Source: Streptomyces canus 299MFChir4.1 (GTDB lineage Bacteria > Actinomycetota > Actinomycetes > Streptomycetales > Streptomycetaceae). Taken from it: a stretch of DNA of 64,000 bases. Position 1 is the stretch's first letter. Every line of letters starts with the position of its first letter. Under the pieces are notes generated by a model, which searched no databases, was not told the origin of the DNA, and worked only from the letters and a program-made list of their open reading frames with translations. The position numbers and the translations under genes are program-made. The DNA lies in NCBI RefSeq assembly GCF_000383615.1, contig NZ_KB911582.1, positions 450,573 through 514,572 of the forward strand, given 5' to 3'. Positions 8,073 to 16,253 of this stretch are shown in pieces.

Positions 8073-10175
8073 ATGCCGAACTCCGCGACGCCCACACACT
8101 GCCCGTACTGCGCCCTGCAGTGCGGCATGAACCTGACCCCCGCTCCGGACGGGACCGTCGAGGTGAGCGAGCGCGCGGATTTCCCGGTGAACCGGGGCGC
8201 GCTGTGCGGCAAGGGCCGTACGGCGCCCGCGGTGCTCTCGTCCCGGGTGCGCCTGACCTCCCCGTTGGTGCGCTCCGGGGGCACGCTGGTGCCCGCGACC
8301 TGGGACGAGGCGCTGGACCGGATAGCCGGGGAGTTGTCCCGCACGCGCACGGAGCATGGCCCGGACGCGTGCGGGGTCTTCGGCGGGGGCGGCCTCACCA
8401 ACGAGAAGGCGTACACGCTCGGCAAGTTCGCCCGGGTCGTCCTCGGCACCTCGCAGATCGACTACAACGGGCGCTTCTGCATGTCGTCCGCGGCGGCCGG
8501 CGGCATGAAGGCCTTCGGCCTGGACCGCGGGCTGCCGTTCCCGCTGGAGGACATCCCGAAGTCCGGCTGTGTGATCCTGGTCGGCTCGAATCCCGCCGAG
8601 ACCATGCCGCCGTCCTTGCGGTTCTTCACCGAACTGCGCGAGAACGGCGGCACGTTGATCGTCGTCGACCCGCGCCGCACCAGGACCGCCGAACAGGCCG
8701 ACCTGCATCTGATGCCCCGCCCCGGCACGGACCTGGCTCTCGCGCTCGGGCTGCTGCACCTGGTGGTGGCGGAAGGCCGCACGGACGAGGCGTACATCGC
8801 CGAGCGCACGGCCGGCTGGGAGGACGCGCGGGCCGCCGCGATGGCCCACTGGCCGGAGTACGTGGAACGGATCACCGGCGTGCCGGTACCCCAACTGCGG
8901 GAGACCGTACGGCTGTTCTGCGAGCCCGAGTCCGCGATGGTGCTCACCGCGCGCGGGCCCGAGCAGCAGTCCAAGGGCACCGACACGGTGAGCGCGTGGA
9001 TCAACCTGTGCCTGGCGACCGGACGGGCGGGACGGCCGTTCAGCGGGTACGGCTGTCTGACCGGGCAGGGCAACGGGCAGGGCGGGCGCGAACACGGCCA
9101 GAAGGCCGACCAGTTGCCCGGCTACCGCAAGCTGGACGACCCGGCGGCGCGGGCGCATGTCGCCGAGGTGTGGGGCGTGGACCCCGACTCGCTGCCCGGA
9201 CCGGGGCGCAGCGCCTACGAGTTGCTCGACGCGCTCGGCACGGACATCAAATCGCTGCTGCTGATGGGCTCCAACCCGGTGGTGTCGGCGCCGCACGCCG
9301 CGCACGTCGAGGAGCGCATCAGGTCCCTCGACTTCCTTGCCGTCTGTGACGTCGTCCTGTCGGAGACGGCCGCCCTCGCGGACGTGGTCCTGCCGGTCAC
9401 CCAGTGGGCCGAGGAGACGGGCACGACGACCAACCTGGAGGGTCGGGTGCTGCTGCGCCGGCAGGCGATCACCCCGCCGGACGGCATCCGCGGCGACCTG
9501 GAGGTCATGCACGAACTCGCCGACCGCCTCGGCGTGGAGAAGGGCTTCCCGACCGACCCCGAGGAGGTCTTCGAGGAGCTGCGCCGGGCGAGCGCGGGCG
9601 GTCCGGCCGACTACTCCGGGATCACCTACCGTCGACTGGCGGAGGAGAACGGGGTGTTCTGGCCCTGCCCGATGCCGGAGAAGGACGTACCGGCCGGTGC
9701 TGAGGACGTGCACCCCGGCACCGCACGCCTCTTCCTGGACCGCTTCGCCACCCCCGACGGCCGCGCCCGCTTCGTCCCCGTCTCGCACCGGGCGATCGCC
9801 GAGGAGCCCGACGAGGAGTACCCGGTGCTGCTGACGACCGGCCGGGTCGTGGCCCAGTACCAGTCCGGCGCACAGACCCGCCGGGTGGACGAGCTGAACG
9901 CCGCCGCGCCGGGCCCGTTCGTGGAGCTGCACCCGCGGCTCGCGGAGCGGCTGGGGGCGGCCGAGGGCGACCCGGTGGCCGTGGTCTCGCGGCGCGGGCG
10001 GGCCGTGGCACCGGCCCGCATCACGCTCGGCATCCGCCCGGACACGGTCTTCATGCCCTTCCACTGGTACGGCGAGGGCCGCGCCAACACCCTCACCAAC
10101 CCGGCCCTCGACCCGACGTCACGGATGCCGGAGTTCAAGGCGTGCGCGGTGCGGGTGGAGACGGTCGAGCGGTAG
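8073..10175 (+). CDS. nasA: Assimilatory nitrate reductase, molybdopterin catalytic subunit
   Basis: Reduces nitrate to nitrite in the cytoplasm using Mo-bis-MGD and a 4Fe-4S cluster. The N-terminal cluster motif is CPYCALQCG (C10, C13, C17) with a fourth cysteine in NRGALCGKG. Molybdopterin-binding segments follow (NGRFCMSSAAAGG, VGSNPAETMPP, TGRAGRPFSGYGCLTGQGNGQGG), and a C-terminal dinucleotide-binding domain includes TGRVVAQYQSG. The 700 residues match the short NarB/NasA type without a fused flavodoxin or second Fe-S domain. ATG start with GAGGA close by. No nitrate transporter is adjacent. The 3' end overlaps the convergent cyclotransferase gene by 41 bp. Confidence 0.93.
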   Translation: MPNSATPTHCPYCALQCGMNLTPAPDGTVEVSERADFPVNRGALCGKGRTAPAVLSSRVRLTSPLVRSGGTLVPATWDEALDRIAGELSRTRTEHGPDACGVFGGGGLTNEKAYTLGKFARVVLGTSQIDYNGRFCMSSAAAGGMKAFGLDRGLPFPLEDIPKSGCVILVGSNPAETMPPSLRFFTELRENGGTLIVVDPRRTRTAEQADLHLMPRPGTDLALALGLLHLVVAEGRTDEAYIAERTAGWEDARAAAMAHWPEYVERITGVPVPQLRETVRLFCEPESAMVLTARGPEQQSKGTDTVSAWINLCLATGRAGRPFSGYGCLTGQGNGQGGREHGQKADQLPGYRKLDDPAARAHVAEVWGVDPDSLPGPGRSAYELLDALGTDIKSLLLMGSNPVVSAPHAAHVEERIRSLDFLAVCDVVLSETAALADVVLPVTQWAEETGTTTNLEGRVLLRRQAITPPDGIRGDLEVMHELADRLGVEKGFPTDPEEVFEELRRASAGGPADYSGITYRRLAEENGVFWPCPMPEKDVPAGAEDVHPGTARLFLDRFATPDGRARFVPVSHRAIAEEPDEEYPVLLTTGRVVAQYQSGAQTRRVDELNAAAPGPFVELHPRLAERLGAAEGDPVAVVSRRGRAVAPARITLGIRPDTVFMPFHWYGEGRANTLTNPALDPTSRMPEFKACAVRVETVER

Positions 10176-10596
10176 GTCGCCCGAGCAGCCAGTCGCCGCT
10201 CCCGATGAGCCTGCCGCGGGCGCGCAGGCGGGCGGCGACGGATGGTGCCGCCACATAGACCCAGGCGCGCACGGGCGTGCCGTCGGCGGTGCGGATCACC
10301 TCGCGGGCGACCCGTTCGTACAGGTTGCGCGGGTCCCCGGGCCGGTACTCCTCCAACTCGTCGAGGGCGGCGAGCAGTTCGGCGTAGGCATCGGCGCGCG
10401 GGGTGACAAGTTCCCCCGCGACCGTTCCGCCGGCCCCCTCGACGGCGTACGGGTAGCCGGGACCGGCGTACAGCAGCGCGCCGGCGAGTCGGCCCGGCTC
10501 CTCGGAGCGGAGGCGGCCACGCAGGAACAGGTCGTGGTTGGCCTCGCCGGGGCGGAGGGTGCCGTAGACGAAGAAGGGGAGTCTCGCGGGGGTCAC
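10135..10596 (-). CDS. Gamma-glutamylcyclotransferase-like protein
   Basis: A 153-residue GGCT/AIG2-fold protein. The family signature FVYGTLRPGEANHDLF sits at residues 9-24, and the catalytic acid segment is in the LDELEEYRPGDPRNLYER region. Family members release 5-oxoproline from gamma-glutamyl amines or peptides, but most actinobacterial copies are untested. GTG start with GAGGAGA upstream. The C-terminal tail (RPTARPSPPAPRTP) is low in complexity and is encoded in the overlap with the end of nasA. Confidence 0.85.
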   Translation of the reverse strand: MTPARLPFFVYGTLRPGEANHDLFLRGRLRSEEPGRLAGALLYAGPGYPYAVEGAGGTVAGELVTPRADAYAELLAALDELEEYRPGDPRNLYERVAREVIRTADGTPVRAWVYVAAPSVAARLRARGRLIGSGDWLLGRPTARPSPPAPRTP

Positions 10597-10726
10597 AGAA
10601 ACGATTCTCTCCTCTCACATACCTGCACGTGACGCGGTATGGACACGGCTTGTCATGGCCTCTTAAATCTTGGTCAACGTCCGCGCCACCCCCACGCGCC
10701 CCATTGGCGCCTTTCAGAGGAGACCG

Positions 10727-12382
10727 ATGAGTCGGATACGGCCGTACGTCCGAGGTGCCCGTTCCCGTCGTCTCGCCACTGCCGGAGTCGCCGCCACCGC
10801 CGCCACTTTGCTGGCCGCCGCCCTCTCCCCCGCCGCCGGTGCGGCGGCCAGACCCACCAGGGCCACCGCGCTCGAGAACGCCGCGTCGGTCCTGGCCGAC
10901 CACGCCTCGGCGCTGGGGCTCGGCTCGGCGCAGCACACGAAGGTCCGGGACGTGATCGTCGACCCCGACGGCACCCAGCACGTCCGCTACGACCGCACGT
11001 ACCGCCAACTGCCCGTGCTGGGCGGTGACTTCGTCGTCCACCTGACCCCGGGCGGGGCGTACAAGAGCTCCTCGCGCGCCACGAGGAGCGCGATATCCCT
11101 CTCCAGCGTCACCCCGGTCCTGTCCGCCCCGAAGGCGGCCGACCTCGCGGCGAACGCCCTCAAGGCCGCCAACCTCGGCGAGACGCTGAAGAAGCTGACG
11201 GCCAAGCCGCGGCTGGTCGTCGACGCGCTGCACGGGGCGCCGAAGCTGGCCTGGCAGACCGATGCCGCGGCGCAGGACGGGCTCGGCAACCCGGTCGCGC
11301 GCACCGTCCTCACGGACGCCCGCACGGGTGCGCAGATCGACGCGTGGGACAGCGTCGAGCAGGCGGCCGGCGACGGGAAGTCGCTGTACAGCGGCACAGT
11401 TGGGCTGGAGACGACGCAGTCGGGGTCGACGTACCAGCTCAAGGACGCGACGCGCGGGAACACGTACACGGGCGACGCGGCCAACAAGACCGACCTGTGC
11501 TTCCTGAACATCTGCATCAGCCGGGCGCCCGCGACCCTGTTCACCGACGCCGACAACCACTGGGGCACGGGGGCGAGTGCGGACCGGGCCACGGCGGCGG
11601 TGGACGCGCAGTACGGCACCGACGTCACCTGGGACTACTACAAGAACGTCCACGGGCGGAACGGCATCGGCGGGGACGGCAAGGGCTCGTACAACCGCGT
11701 CCACTACGGGAACAAGTACAACAACGCCTTCTGGGACGACAGTTGCTTCTGCATGACGTACGGCGACGGTGACGGGACGCAGCTCGGCCCGCTGGTGTCG
11801 CTGGACGTGGCGGGCCACGAGATGTCCCACGGCGTGACGTCGAAGACGGCTGCGCTGACGTACTCGGGCGAGTCGGGCGGGCTCAACGAGGCGACCTCCG
11901 ACATCTTCGGCACGCTGGTGGAGTTCTACGCGGGCAACTCCTCGGACACCGGCGACTACCTGATCGGCGAGAAGATCGTCCGCTCCGGCTTCGGCCGCGA
12001 CGCCCTGCGCTACATGGACAAGCCCTCCAAGGACGGCAACTCCGCCGACTCCTGGAGCAGTTCGGTCGGCAACCTGGACGTCCACTACTCCTCCGGCGTC
12101 GCCAACCACTTCGCGTACCTGCTGGCGGAGGGCAGCGGCGCCAAGACCGTCAACGGCGTCAGCTACAACTCCCCCACCTCCAACGGCTCCACGGTCACCG
12201 GCATCGGCCGCGACAAGCTGGGCGCCATCTGGTACCGGGCGCTGACGGTCTACATGACGTCCTCCACGAACTACGCGGGAGCGCGCACGGCCACCCTGAA
12301 CGCGGCGAAGGACCTGTACGGCGCGGGCAGCACCGAGTACAACGCGGTGGCGGCGGCCTGGAGCGCGGTGAACGTGAACTGA
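10727..12382 (+). CDS. Secreted M4 (thermolysin-type) neutral metalloprotease
   Basis: A 551-residue secreted zinc endopeptidase. It has an Arg-rich signal peptide ending near AAGAAA, an FTP/PepSY propeptide (ATALENAASVLADHAS... to about residue 200) and the M4 catalytic domain. Zinc ligands and catalytic Glu are intact in H364-E-M-S-H368, with the third ligand in GGLNEATSD. Late active-site residues appear in LDVHYSSGVANHFAYLL. The ATG at 10727 has AGAGGAGA upstream; an in-frame GTG 57 bases earlier lacks this. There is no C-terminal binding module, unlike the paralogue at 51686. Confidence 0.94.
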   Translation: MSRIRPYVRGARSRRLATAGVAATAATLLAAALSPAAGAAARPTRATALENAASVLADHASALGLGSAQHTKVRDVIVDPDGTQHVRYDRTYRQLPVLGGDFVVHLTPGGAYKSSSRATRSAISLSSVTPVLSAPKAADLAANALKAANLGETLKKLTAKPRLVVDALHGAPKLAWQTDAAAQDGLGNPVARTVLTDARTGAQIDAWDSVEQAAGDGKSLYSGTVGLETTQSGSTYQLKDATRGNTYTGDAANKTDLCFLNICISRAPATLFTDADNHWGTGASADRATAAVDAQYGTDVTWDYYKNVHGRNGIGGDGKGSYNRVHYGNKYNNAFWDDSCFCMTYGDGDGTQLGPLVSLDVAGHEMSHGVTSKTAALTYSGESGGLNEATSDIFGTLVEFYAGNSSDTGDYLIGEKIVRSGFGRDALRYMDKPSKDGNSADSWSSSVGNLDVHYSSGVANHFAYLLAEGSGAKTVNGVSYNSPTSNGSTVTGIGRDKLGAIWYRALTVYMTSSTNYAGARTATLNAAKDLYGAGSTEYNAVAAAWSAVNVN

Positions 12383-12442
12383 CGTCCACCGCACACCGGA
12401 TGCGCGACACGGCTGCCTCGGGGTTCCGGGGCGGCCGTACCC

Positions 12443-12720
12443 GTGGGCGAGGTCGACCCGCACATCCATGTCGAGGTATACGTGGTCCGCGGCGAGGCCG
12501 CCGTGCGCACCATGCTCGCGGCCACATTCGGCCTGGCCGGGGACCTGCCGAGCACCGTCACCACCGGGTGCGGGCTGCGGGTGCCGCGCCATGACCTCGC
12601 CGCGACCGACCGGATGACGTGCCTGGCGTGCCGGGGTCGCCCGTCACCCCCGCCGACGCCAGGCGGGCCGCCGAGCGTCATCGCGCGCTCGCCGAGGAGT
12701 TCTCCGGTTCACAGGGCTGA
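12443..12720 (+). pseudogene. Small Cys-rich hypothetical protein, frameshifted
   Basis: One frame from GTG 12443 encodes an ordered peptide (GEVDPHIHVEVYVVRG... TVTTGCGLRVP ... DRMTCLAC), with a CxxC-type zinc-ribbon look seen in many small actinobacterial proteins. After the last cysteine the sense continues only in another frame: VTPADARRAAERHRALAEEF, ending at TGA 12718-12720. The switch lies between about 12632 and 12643, in a run of G, and equals loss of one base. Either the gene is broken or the sequence has an error there. It lies just after the M4 protease stop without a clear ribosome site. Confidence 0.45.
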
Positions 12721-12759
12721 CGCGGTCCTGAGTCGGTTGGCGGGGTGCGCCCAGGGGAC

Positions 12760-13194
12760 CTAGCCGAAGTCCGGCAGCGTCACCGTGCCGTCCTCCGCCA
12801 GCGGGAAGCCCGGGTTGAACGCCAGCTCCCAGGCGTGGCCGTCCGGGTCCGTGAAGGCGCTGGAGTAGAAGCCGATCTCGTTCACCGCGGCCGGTTTGGT
12901 GACGGTGCCGCCCGCCTCCGCCACGGTCGTGAGGAGGGCGTCGACCTCCGCCCGCGAGCGGACGTTGTGCGCGAGGGCGATACCCCCGAAGCCGTGCGCC
13001 GGCCCCGGCTCCAGTCCGCAGTCCTTCGCGAGCTTGTCCCGGCTCCACAGGACCAGGCCGAGGCCGCCCGCCTGGAAGAAGACCGTCTCCTCGACCTCCT
13101 GGCCGCGCCAGCCCAGGGCCTCGTAGAAGGCCTTGGAGCGGGCGAGGTCCGAGACGCCCAGGGTGATCAGGGTGATGCGCTGTTCCATGCCCAT
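12760..13194 (-). CDS. VOC-superfamily (glyoxalase/dioxygenase fold) protein
   Basis: A 144-residue protein with two beta-alpha-beta-beta-beta modules. The N-terminal QRITLITLGVSDLARSKAFYEALGW and the C-terminal YSSAFTDPDGHAWELAFNPGFPL are classic VOC signatures; the Glu of WELAF is the usual metal ligand, but the first ligand is not obvious. The substrate is unknown. ATG 13194 was chosen; a second ATG 6 bases further in is equally possible. It is 37 bp downstream of the FMN reductase gene on the same strand and may share its transcript. Confidence 0.85.
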   Translation of the reverse strand: MGMEQRITLITLGVSDLARSKAFYEALGWRGQEVEETVFFQAGGLGLVLWSRDKLAKDCGLEPGPAHGFGGIALAHNVRSRAEVDALLTTVAEAGGTVTKPAAVNEIGFYSSAFTDPDGHAWELAFNPGFPLAEDGTVTLPDFG

Positions 13195-13231
13195 CGCTTC
13201 ACGGTAGTCCGAGAAGCCGGGCACGGGCACC

Positions 13232-13813
13232 TCACCGGGCGTAGGGCATCGCCGCCCTGCCCTCCCTCAGCACCCTCCCCCACCACACCAACTGGTCCAG
13301 CATCGTCTTCGCCGCCGCGTCCGGGCCCGAGGGGTCCTTCAGGCGGCCGTCGGCGAAGGAGCCTCCCGCGTTGTGGAAACTCACGGTGTCCCGGACCGTC
13401 ACGGCGTGGAGTTCGGCGAAGACCTGGCGGAGGTGCTCCACGGCGCGCAGGCCGCCGGAGATGCCGCCGTAGGAGACGAGGGCCACCGGCTTGGCCTGCC
13501 ACTCCGTGAAGTGCCAGTCGACCAGGTTCTTCAGGCCGGCCGGGTAGGAGTGGTTGTACTCGGGGGTGAGGACGACGAACGCGTCCGCCGAGGCGAGCTT
13601 GGGGGTCACCGAGGCGAGGGCGGCGGTCGTCTCGGGGGTCGGGGCCATGGACATGGGCAGGTCGGCCCCGGCCACGTCCACGACGTCCGGGACCAGGTCC
13701 TCCCGGTCGCGGAGGCGGTCGAGGAGCCAGTCGGCCACGACGGGACCGAAGCGGCCGTGGCGGTTGCTGCCGATGACCAGGGTGACCTTGAGAGGTGCGG
13801 TGTCTGACTGCAT
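13232..13813 (-). CDS. NADPH-dependent FMN reductase family protein
   Basis: A flavodoxin-fold reductase of 193 residues. The phosphate-binding loop GSNRHGRFG follows the first strand, and TPEYNHSYPAGLKNLVDW is the conserved flavin-contact segment of the azoreductase/chromate-reductase group. SYGGISGGLRAVEHLRQV is the third typical motif. Such enzymes reduce quinones, azo dyes or free FMN. ATG 13813 is chosen because the homology starts right after it; a longer frame begins 42 bases upstream. Confidence 0.88.
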   Translation of the reverse strand: MQSDTAPLKVTLVIGSNRHGRFGPVVADWLLDRLRDREDLVPDVVDVAGADLPMSMAPTPETTAALASVTPKLASADAFVVLTPEYNHSYPAGLKNLVDWHFTEWQAKPVALVSYGGISGGLRAVEHLRQVFAELHAVTVRDTVSFHNAGGSFADGRLKDPSGPDAAAKTMLDQLVWWGRVLREGRAAMPYAR

Positions 13814-14091
13814 GAAGGACAGCCTGGTACCTCGACCGAAGTTGAGGTCAAGCACGGATCGCGGACCCGGGGGTCACCCGTTCACACCCGCGCCCCGCGT
13901 CCTTCGGGTTCGCTTCCGCCACCTGCCCGCCGTACGCCGATGACCTGCTGAAACTCCGGCCGACCCGGCGCGTGGTACAGCGATCTGACACCCGTTCACC
14001 GCAATTCTGACGCCCCCTCAGGAAGCGGGCTCGGCCCACTGCCACTTACCTCGAAGGCACAGGGACTCACCCGAGAGCTCGAAGGAGCACC

Positions 14092-14613
14092 ATGCGCCCC
14101 ACCACCCGCCTGCTGACCGGCAGCGCGCTCGCCGTCGCCGCCGCGGGTCTCGTCTGCGCGCCCGCGTACGCCGGGGACACGGACGGGCTGGAGGTGTTCC
14201 CGTCCTCCGTGGTGCCGGGTGGGCAGGTCACCGTGAACACGGCGGCGTGCGGGGACGGCGGCACGGCGGCGGGGGACGCCAGCGCGGTGGGCGCGGGCGC
14301 CTTCACGCTGGCGCCCAGCACGCACGAGGGTGACGCGATCGGGCAGTTCCGGGTGCCGCCGAGCGCGCAGCCGGGGACGTACGAGATCGTCGCCACCTGC
14401 GCGGAGGGCGGCCGGCGGGTGACCGGTGACCTGGTGGTCACGCTGACGTCCCAGCGTCAGCCCGTGCATCCCAGAGGAAGTGTCAAGACGGGGGTCGGTG
14501 GCGCTCTGGGCCCCGATCCCGTACAGACCGCGGCCGGCGTGGCGGCTCTCGCCGTCGCCGCCGCGGGCGGTACCTGGCTCCTGCATCGCCGGGCGAGAGG
14601 CGACGGGATCTGA
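14092..14613 (+). CDS. Secreted protein with C-terminal membrane anchor, sortase neighbour
   Basis: A 173-residue exported protein. It has a signal peptide to about residue 27 (APAYA), an Ig-like beta region with two pairs of cysteines (ACGDGG..., TCAEGG), a linker, then a hydrophobic segment (about 145-163) and a short basic tail (RRARGDGI). This is the layout of a wall-sorted or tail-anchored protein, but no LPXTG or LAXTG is visible before the hydrophobic segment. It lies 112 bp before a class F sortase gene, a pair I have often seen in Streptomyces. ATG with GAAGGAG upstream. Confidence 0.8.
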   Translation: MRPTTRLLTGSALAVAAAGLVCAPAYAGDTDGLEVFPSSVVPGGQVTVNTAACGDGGTAAGDASAVGAGAFTLAPSTHEGDAIGQFRVPPSAQPGTYEIVATCAEGGRRVTGDLVVTLTSQRQPVHPRGSVKTGVGGALGPDPVQTAAGVAALAVAAAGGTWLLHRRARGDGI

Positions 14614-14725
14614 CGGACACCCTCCGCTGTCCGTCCGCCGGTACCGCATGTCCCCTCCCCCTCCGGGTCCGACGCCCCTCGCGGCCCGGAGGGGGACGGG
14701 CAGTCCGGCCGTAGAGGAGGTACCT

Positions 14726-15352
14726 GTGCGCAACCGCAGCTTCGGCAACACCGCCATAGCGGGCGTCACCGTGGTGGCCCTGTGCACCGGCGCGTGGCTG
14801 CTGCGCAGCGGCGCCGAGACGCACGCCCCGCCGCAGCCGTCCGCCGCCCAGGCGCACACGGCGGGCGACAGCGGGCGGGCCGCCGCGCCCGCGCTGCCGC
14901 CGTCCCCGCCCGACCGCGTCCGCATCCCCGCGATCCGTGTGGACGCGCCCCTGATGGCCCTGGCCCTCACCGCGGGCGGCAGCCTCGATGTGCCGCCGGC
15001 CGCGAAGAAGAACCTCGCCGGCTGGTACGAGGCGGGTACCGTCCCCGGTGAGACGGGCACCGCGATCCTCGCCGGACATGTCGACAACGCCGAGGGCCCC
15101 GCCGTCTTCTACGACCTCGGTGCCCTGCGCAAGGGCAGCGCGATCGAGGTGGACCGGCGCGACGGAAGCGTCGCGGTGTTCACGGTGGACGCGGTCGAGG
15201 TGTACGACGCGAAGAACTTCCCCGACGAGAAGGTGTACGGGGCCGCGAAGAGGCCCGAGCTGCGGGTGATCACCTGCGGTGGCGGCTACTCGCCCTCGAC
15301 CGGGTACCGGGGCAACGTGGTGGTGTTCGCGCACCTCACGGGGAGCCGCTGA
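14726..15352 (+). CDS. Class F sortase
   Basis: A membrane-anchored transpeptidase of 208 residues. The N-terminal membrane segment lies at about 9-26, followed by a Pro/Ala-rich linker and the sortase beta barrel. Catalytic triad: H118 (AGHVD), C184 (VITCGG) and R195 ([11 protein letters not shown]). GTG start with a strong GAGGAGG site. It probably acts on the cell surface; the neighbouring secreted gene at 14092 is the obvious candidate partner, but that protein lacks a standard sorting motif, so the recognised signal is unknown. Confidence 0.9.
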   Translation: MRNRSFGNTAIAGVTVVALCTGAWLLRSGAETHAPPQPSAAQAHTAGDSGRAAAPALPPSPPDRVRIPAIRVDAPLMALALTAGGSLDVPPAAKKNLAGWYEAGTVPGETGTAILAGHVDNAEGPAVFYDLGALRKGSAIEVDRRDGSVAVFTVDAVEVYDAKNFPDEKVYGAAKRPELRVITCGGGYSPSTGYRGNVVVFAHLTGSR

Positions 15353-15881
15353 CAACCGCCTCGGCGATGGTGCGCGCGCAGTCCAGGGCCTCGGTGCGGG
15401 TGGTGTCGACCTCGATGTCGTAGACCACTCCCTGGTGGACGATCTCCGCCTGCTTCTCGGCCATCCCCCGGGCCCGGTCGCCCCGGACGATCTCGCGGCC
15501 CGCGGCGACGGCGGGCTCGCAGCGCACGCCGACCCACAGCACGTCGAGTCCGTCCAGCGTCTTGCGCCACCGTTCCTGCGAGTGCGTACCGCCCAGGAAC
15601 ACGTCGTCGACGATCACCCGGGCGCCCGCCCAGGCCGTCGCCGCGACCCCCGCCCGCCAGGCCGCCTCCAGACGCGTGAACTCCTCCCCGACGCTCACGC
15701 CGCCGTCCGCCGCGAACTCGATGCCCGAGCCGGAGGACTGGAGCGCGGCGGGCAGCGACTCGACGAACCCGTCGATCCCGAAGGCCAGCCACGGGTCCGG
15801 CAGGACCGCCTGAAGACACCGCACGATGCCGGACTTGCCGGAGCTGGAACCGCCGTTGAGCACGATCACCTGAGTCGTCAC
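15336..15881 (-). CDS. Chloramphenicol phosphotransferase-like kinase
   Basis: A 181-residue P-loop kinase. Walker A is GGSSSGKS (residues 10-17). D37 in FGIDGF matches the catalytic Asp of the S. venezuelae chloramphenicol 3-O-phosphotransferase, and the lid arginine region ([22 protein letters not shown]) is present. In S. venezuelae the enzyme protects the producer; here there is no chloramphenicol cluster, so resistance or a housekeeping small-molecule kinase are both possible. GTG start. The 3' end overlaps the convergent sortase gene by 17 bp. Confidence 0.85.
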   Translation of the reverse strand: MTTQVIVLNGGSSSGKSGIVRCLQAVLPDPWLAFGIDGFVESLPAALQSSGSGIEFAADGGVSVGEEFTRLEAAWRAGVAATAWAGARVIVDDVFLGGTHSQERWRKTLDGLDVLWVGVRCEPAVAAGREIVRGDRARGMAEKQAEIVHQGVVYDIEVDTTRTEALDCARTIAEAVVSGSP

Positions 15882-16253
15882 GGCGCCACCGTAACGTCAG
15901 GGGAGTCACTGGTCGTACGCAATATTCGCGTCCGGCGCGGGGGCCGGACCCGAAAGGTGTGCCGAGGCCCGGGCCGCCGGCCACGGCGTCCACCCGGTCG
16001 GCCCCGTACGCGGTGAGGCGCGGGCCGGCGGCCATGGTCAGCGAACATGTCGGGCATGCTCGTGACCCCGCGGGACGGCGTCCGTGCAGGTTGCACCCAC
16101 CTGGGCGGTGCCCGGGGCCCGCGTCCTCACAGCGCGCCCCCGACGCCCCTGCCGAACCCTCACACCCGCCCCCGGTCCCAGCTGAGGGCAGCGTTCCTCG
16201 CGGGAAACAGAGGTGATGCGGTCGGGTAACACCCGCAACGCACGCTCCTGAAC
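15882..16253 (+). promoter_or_regulatory. 372-bp control region before the nir operon
   Basis: No convincing gene was found. The right end holds 11-bp phased half sites: GTTCC (16193), GAAAC (16204), GATGC (16215) and GTAAC (16226), followed by the 28-base leader shared with nasA. The GTTCC-n6-GAAAC pair fits the GlnR half-site pattern (gTnAc-n6-GaAAc) and GAAAC is exact. The left end must hold the promoter of the divergent kinase gene; no clear -35/-10 pair was picked out. Confidence 0.55.
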
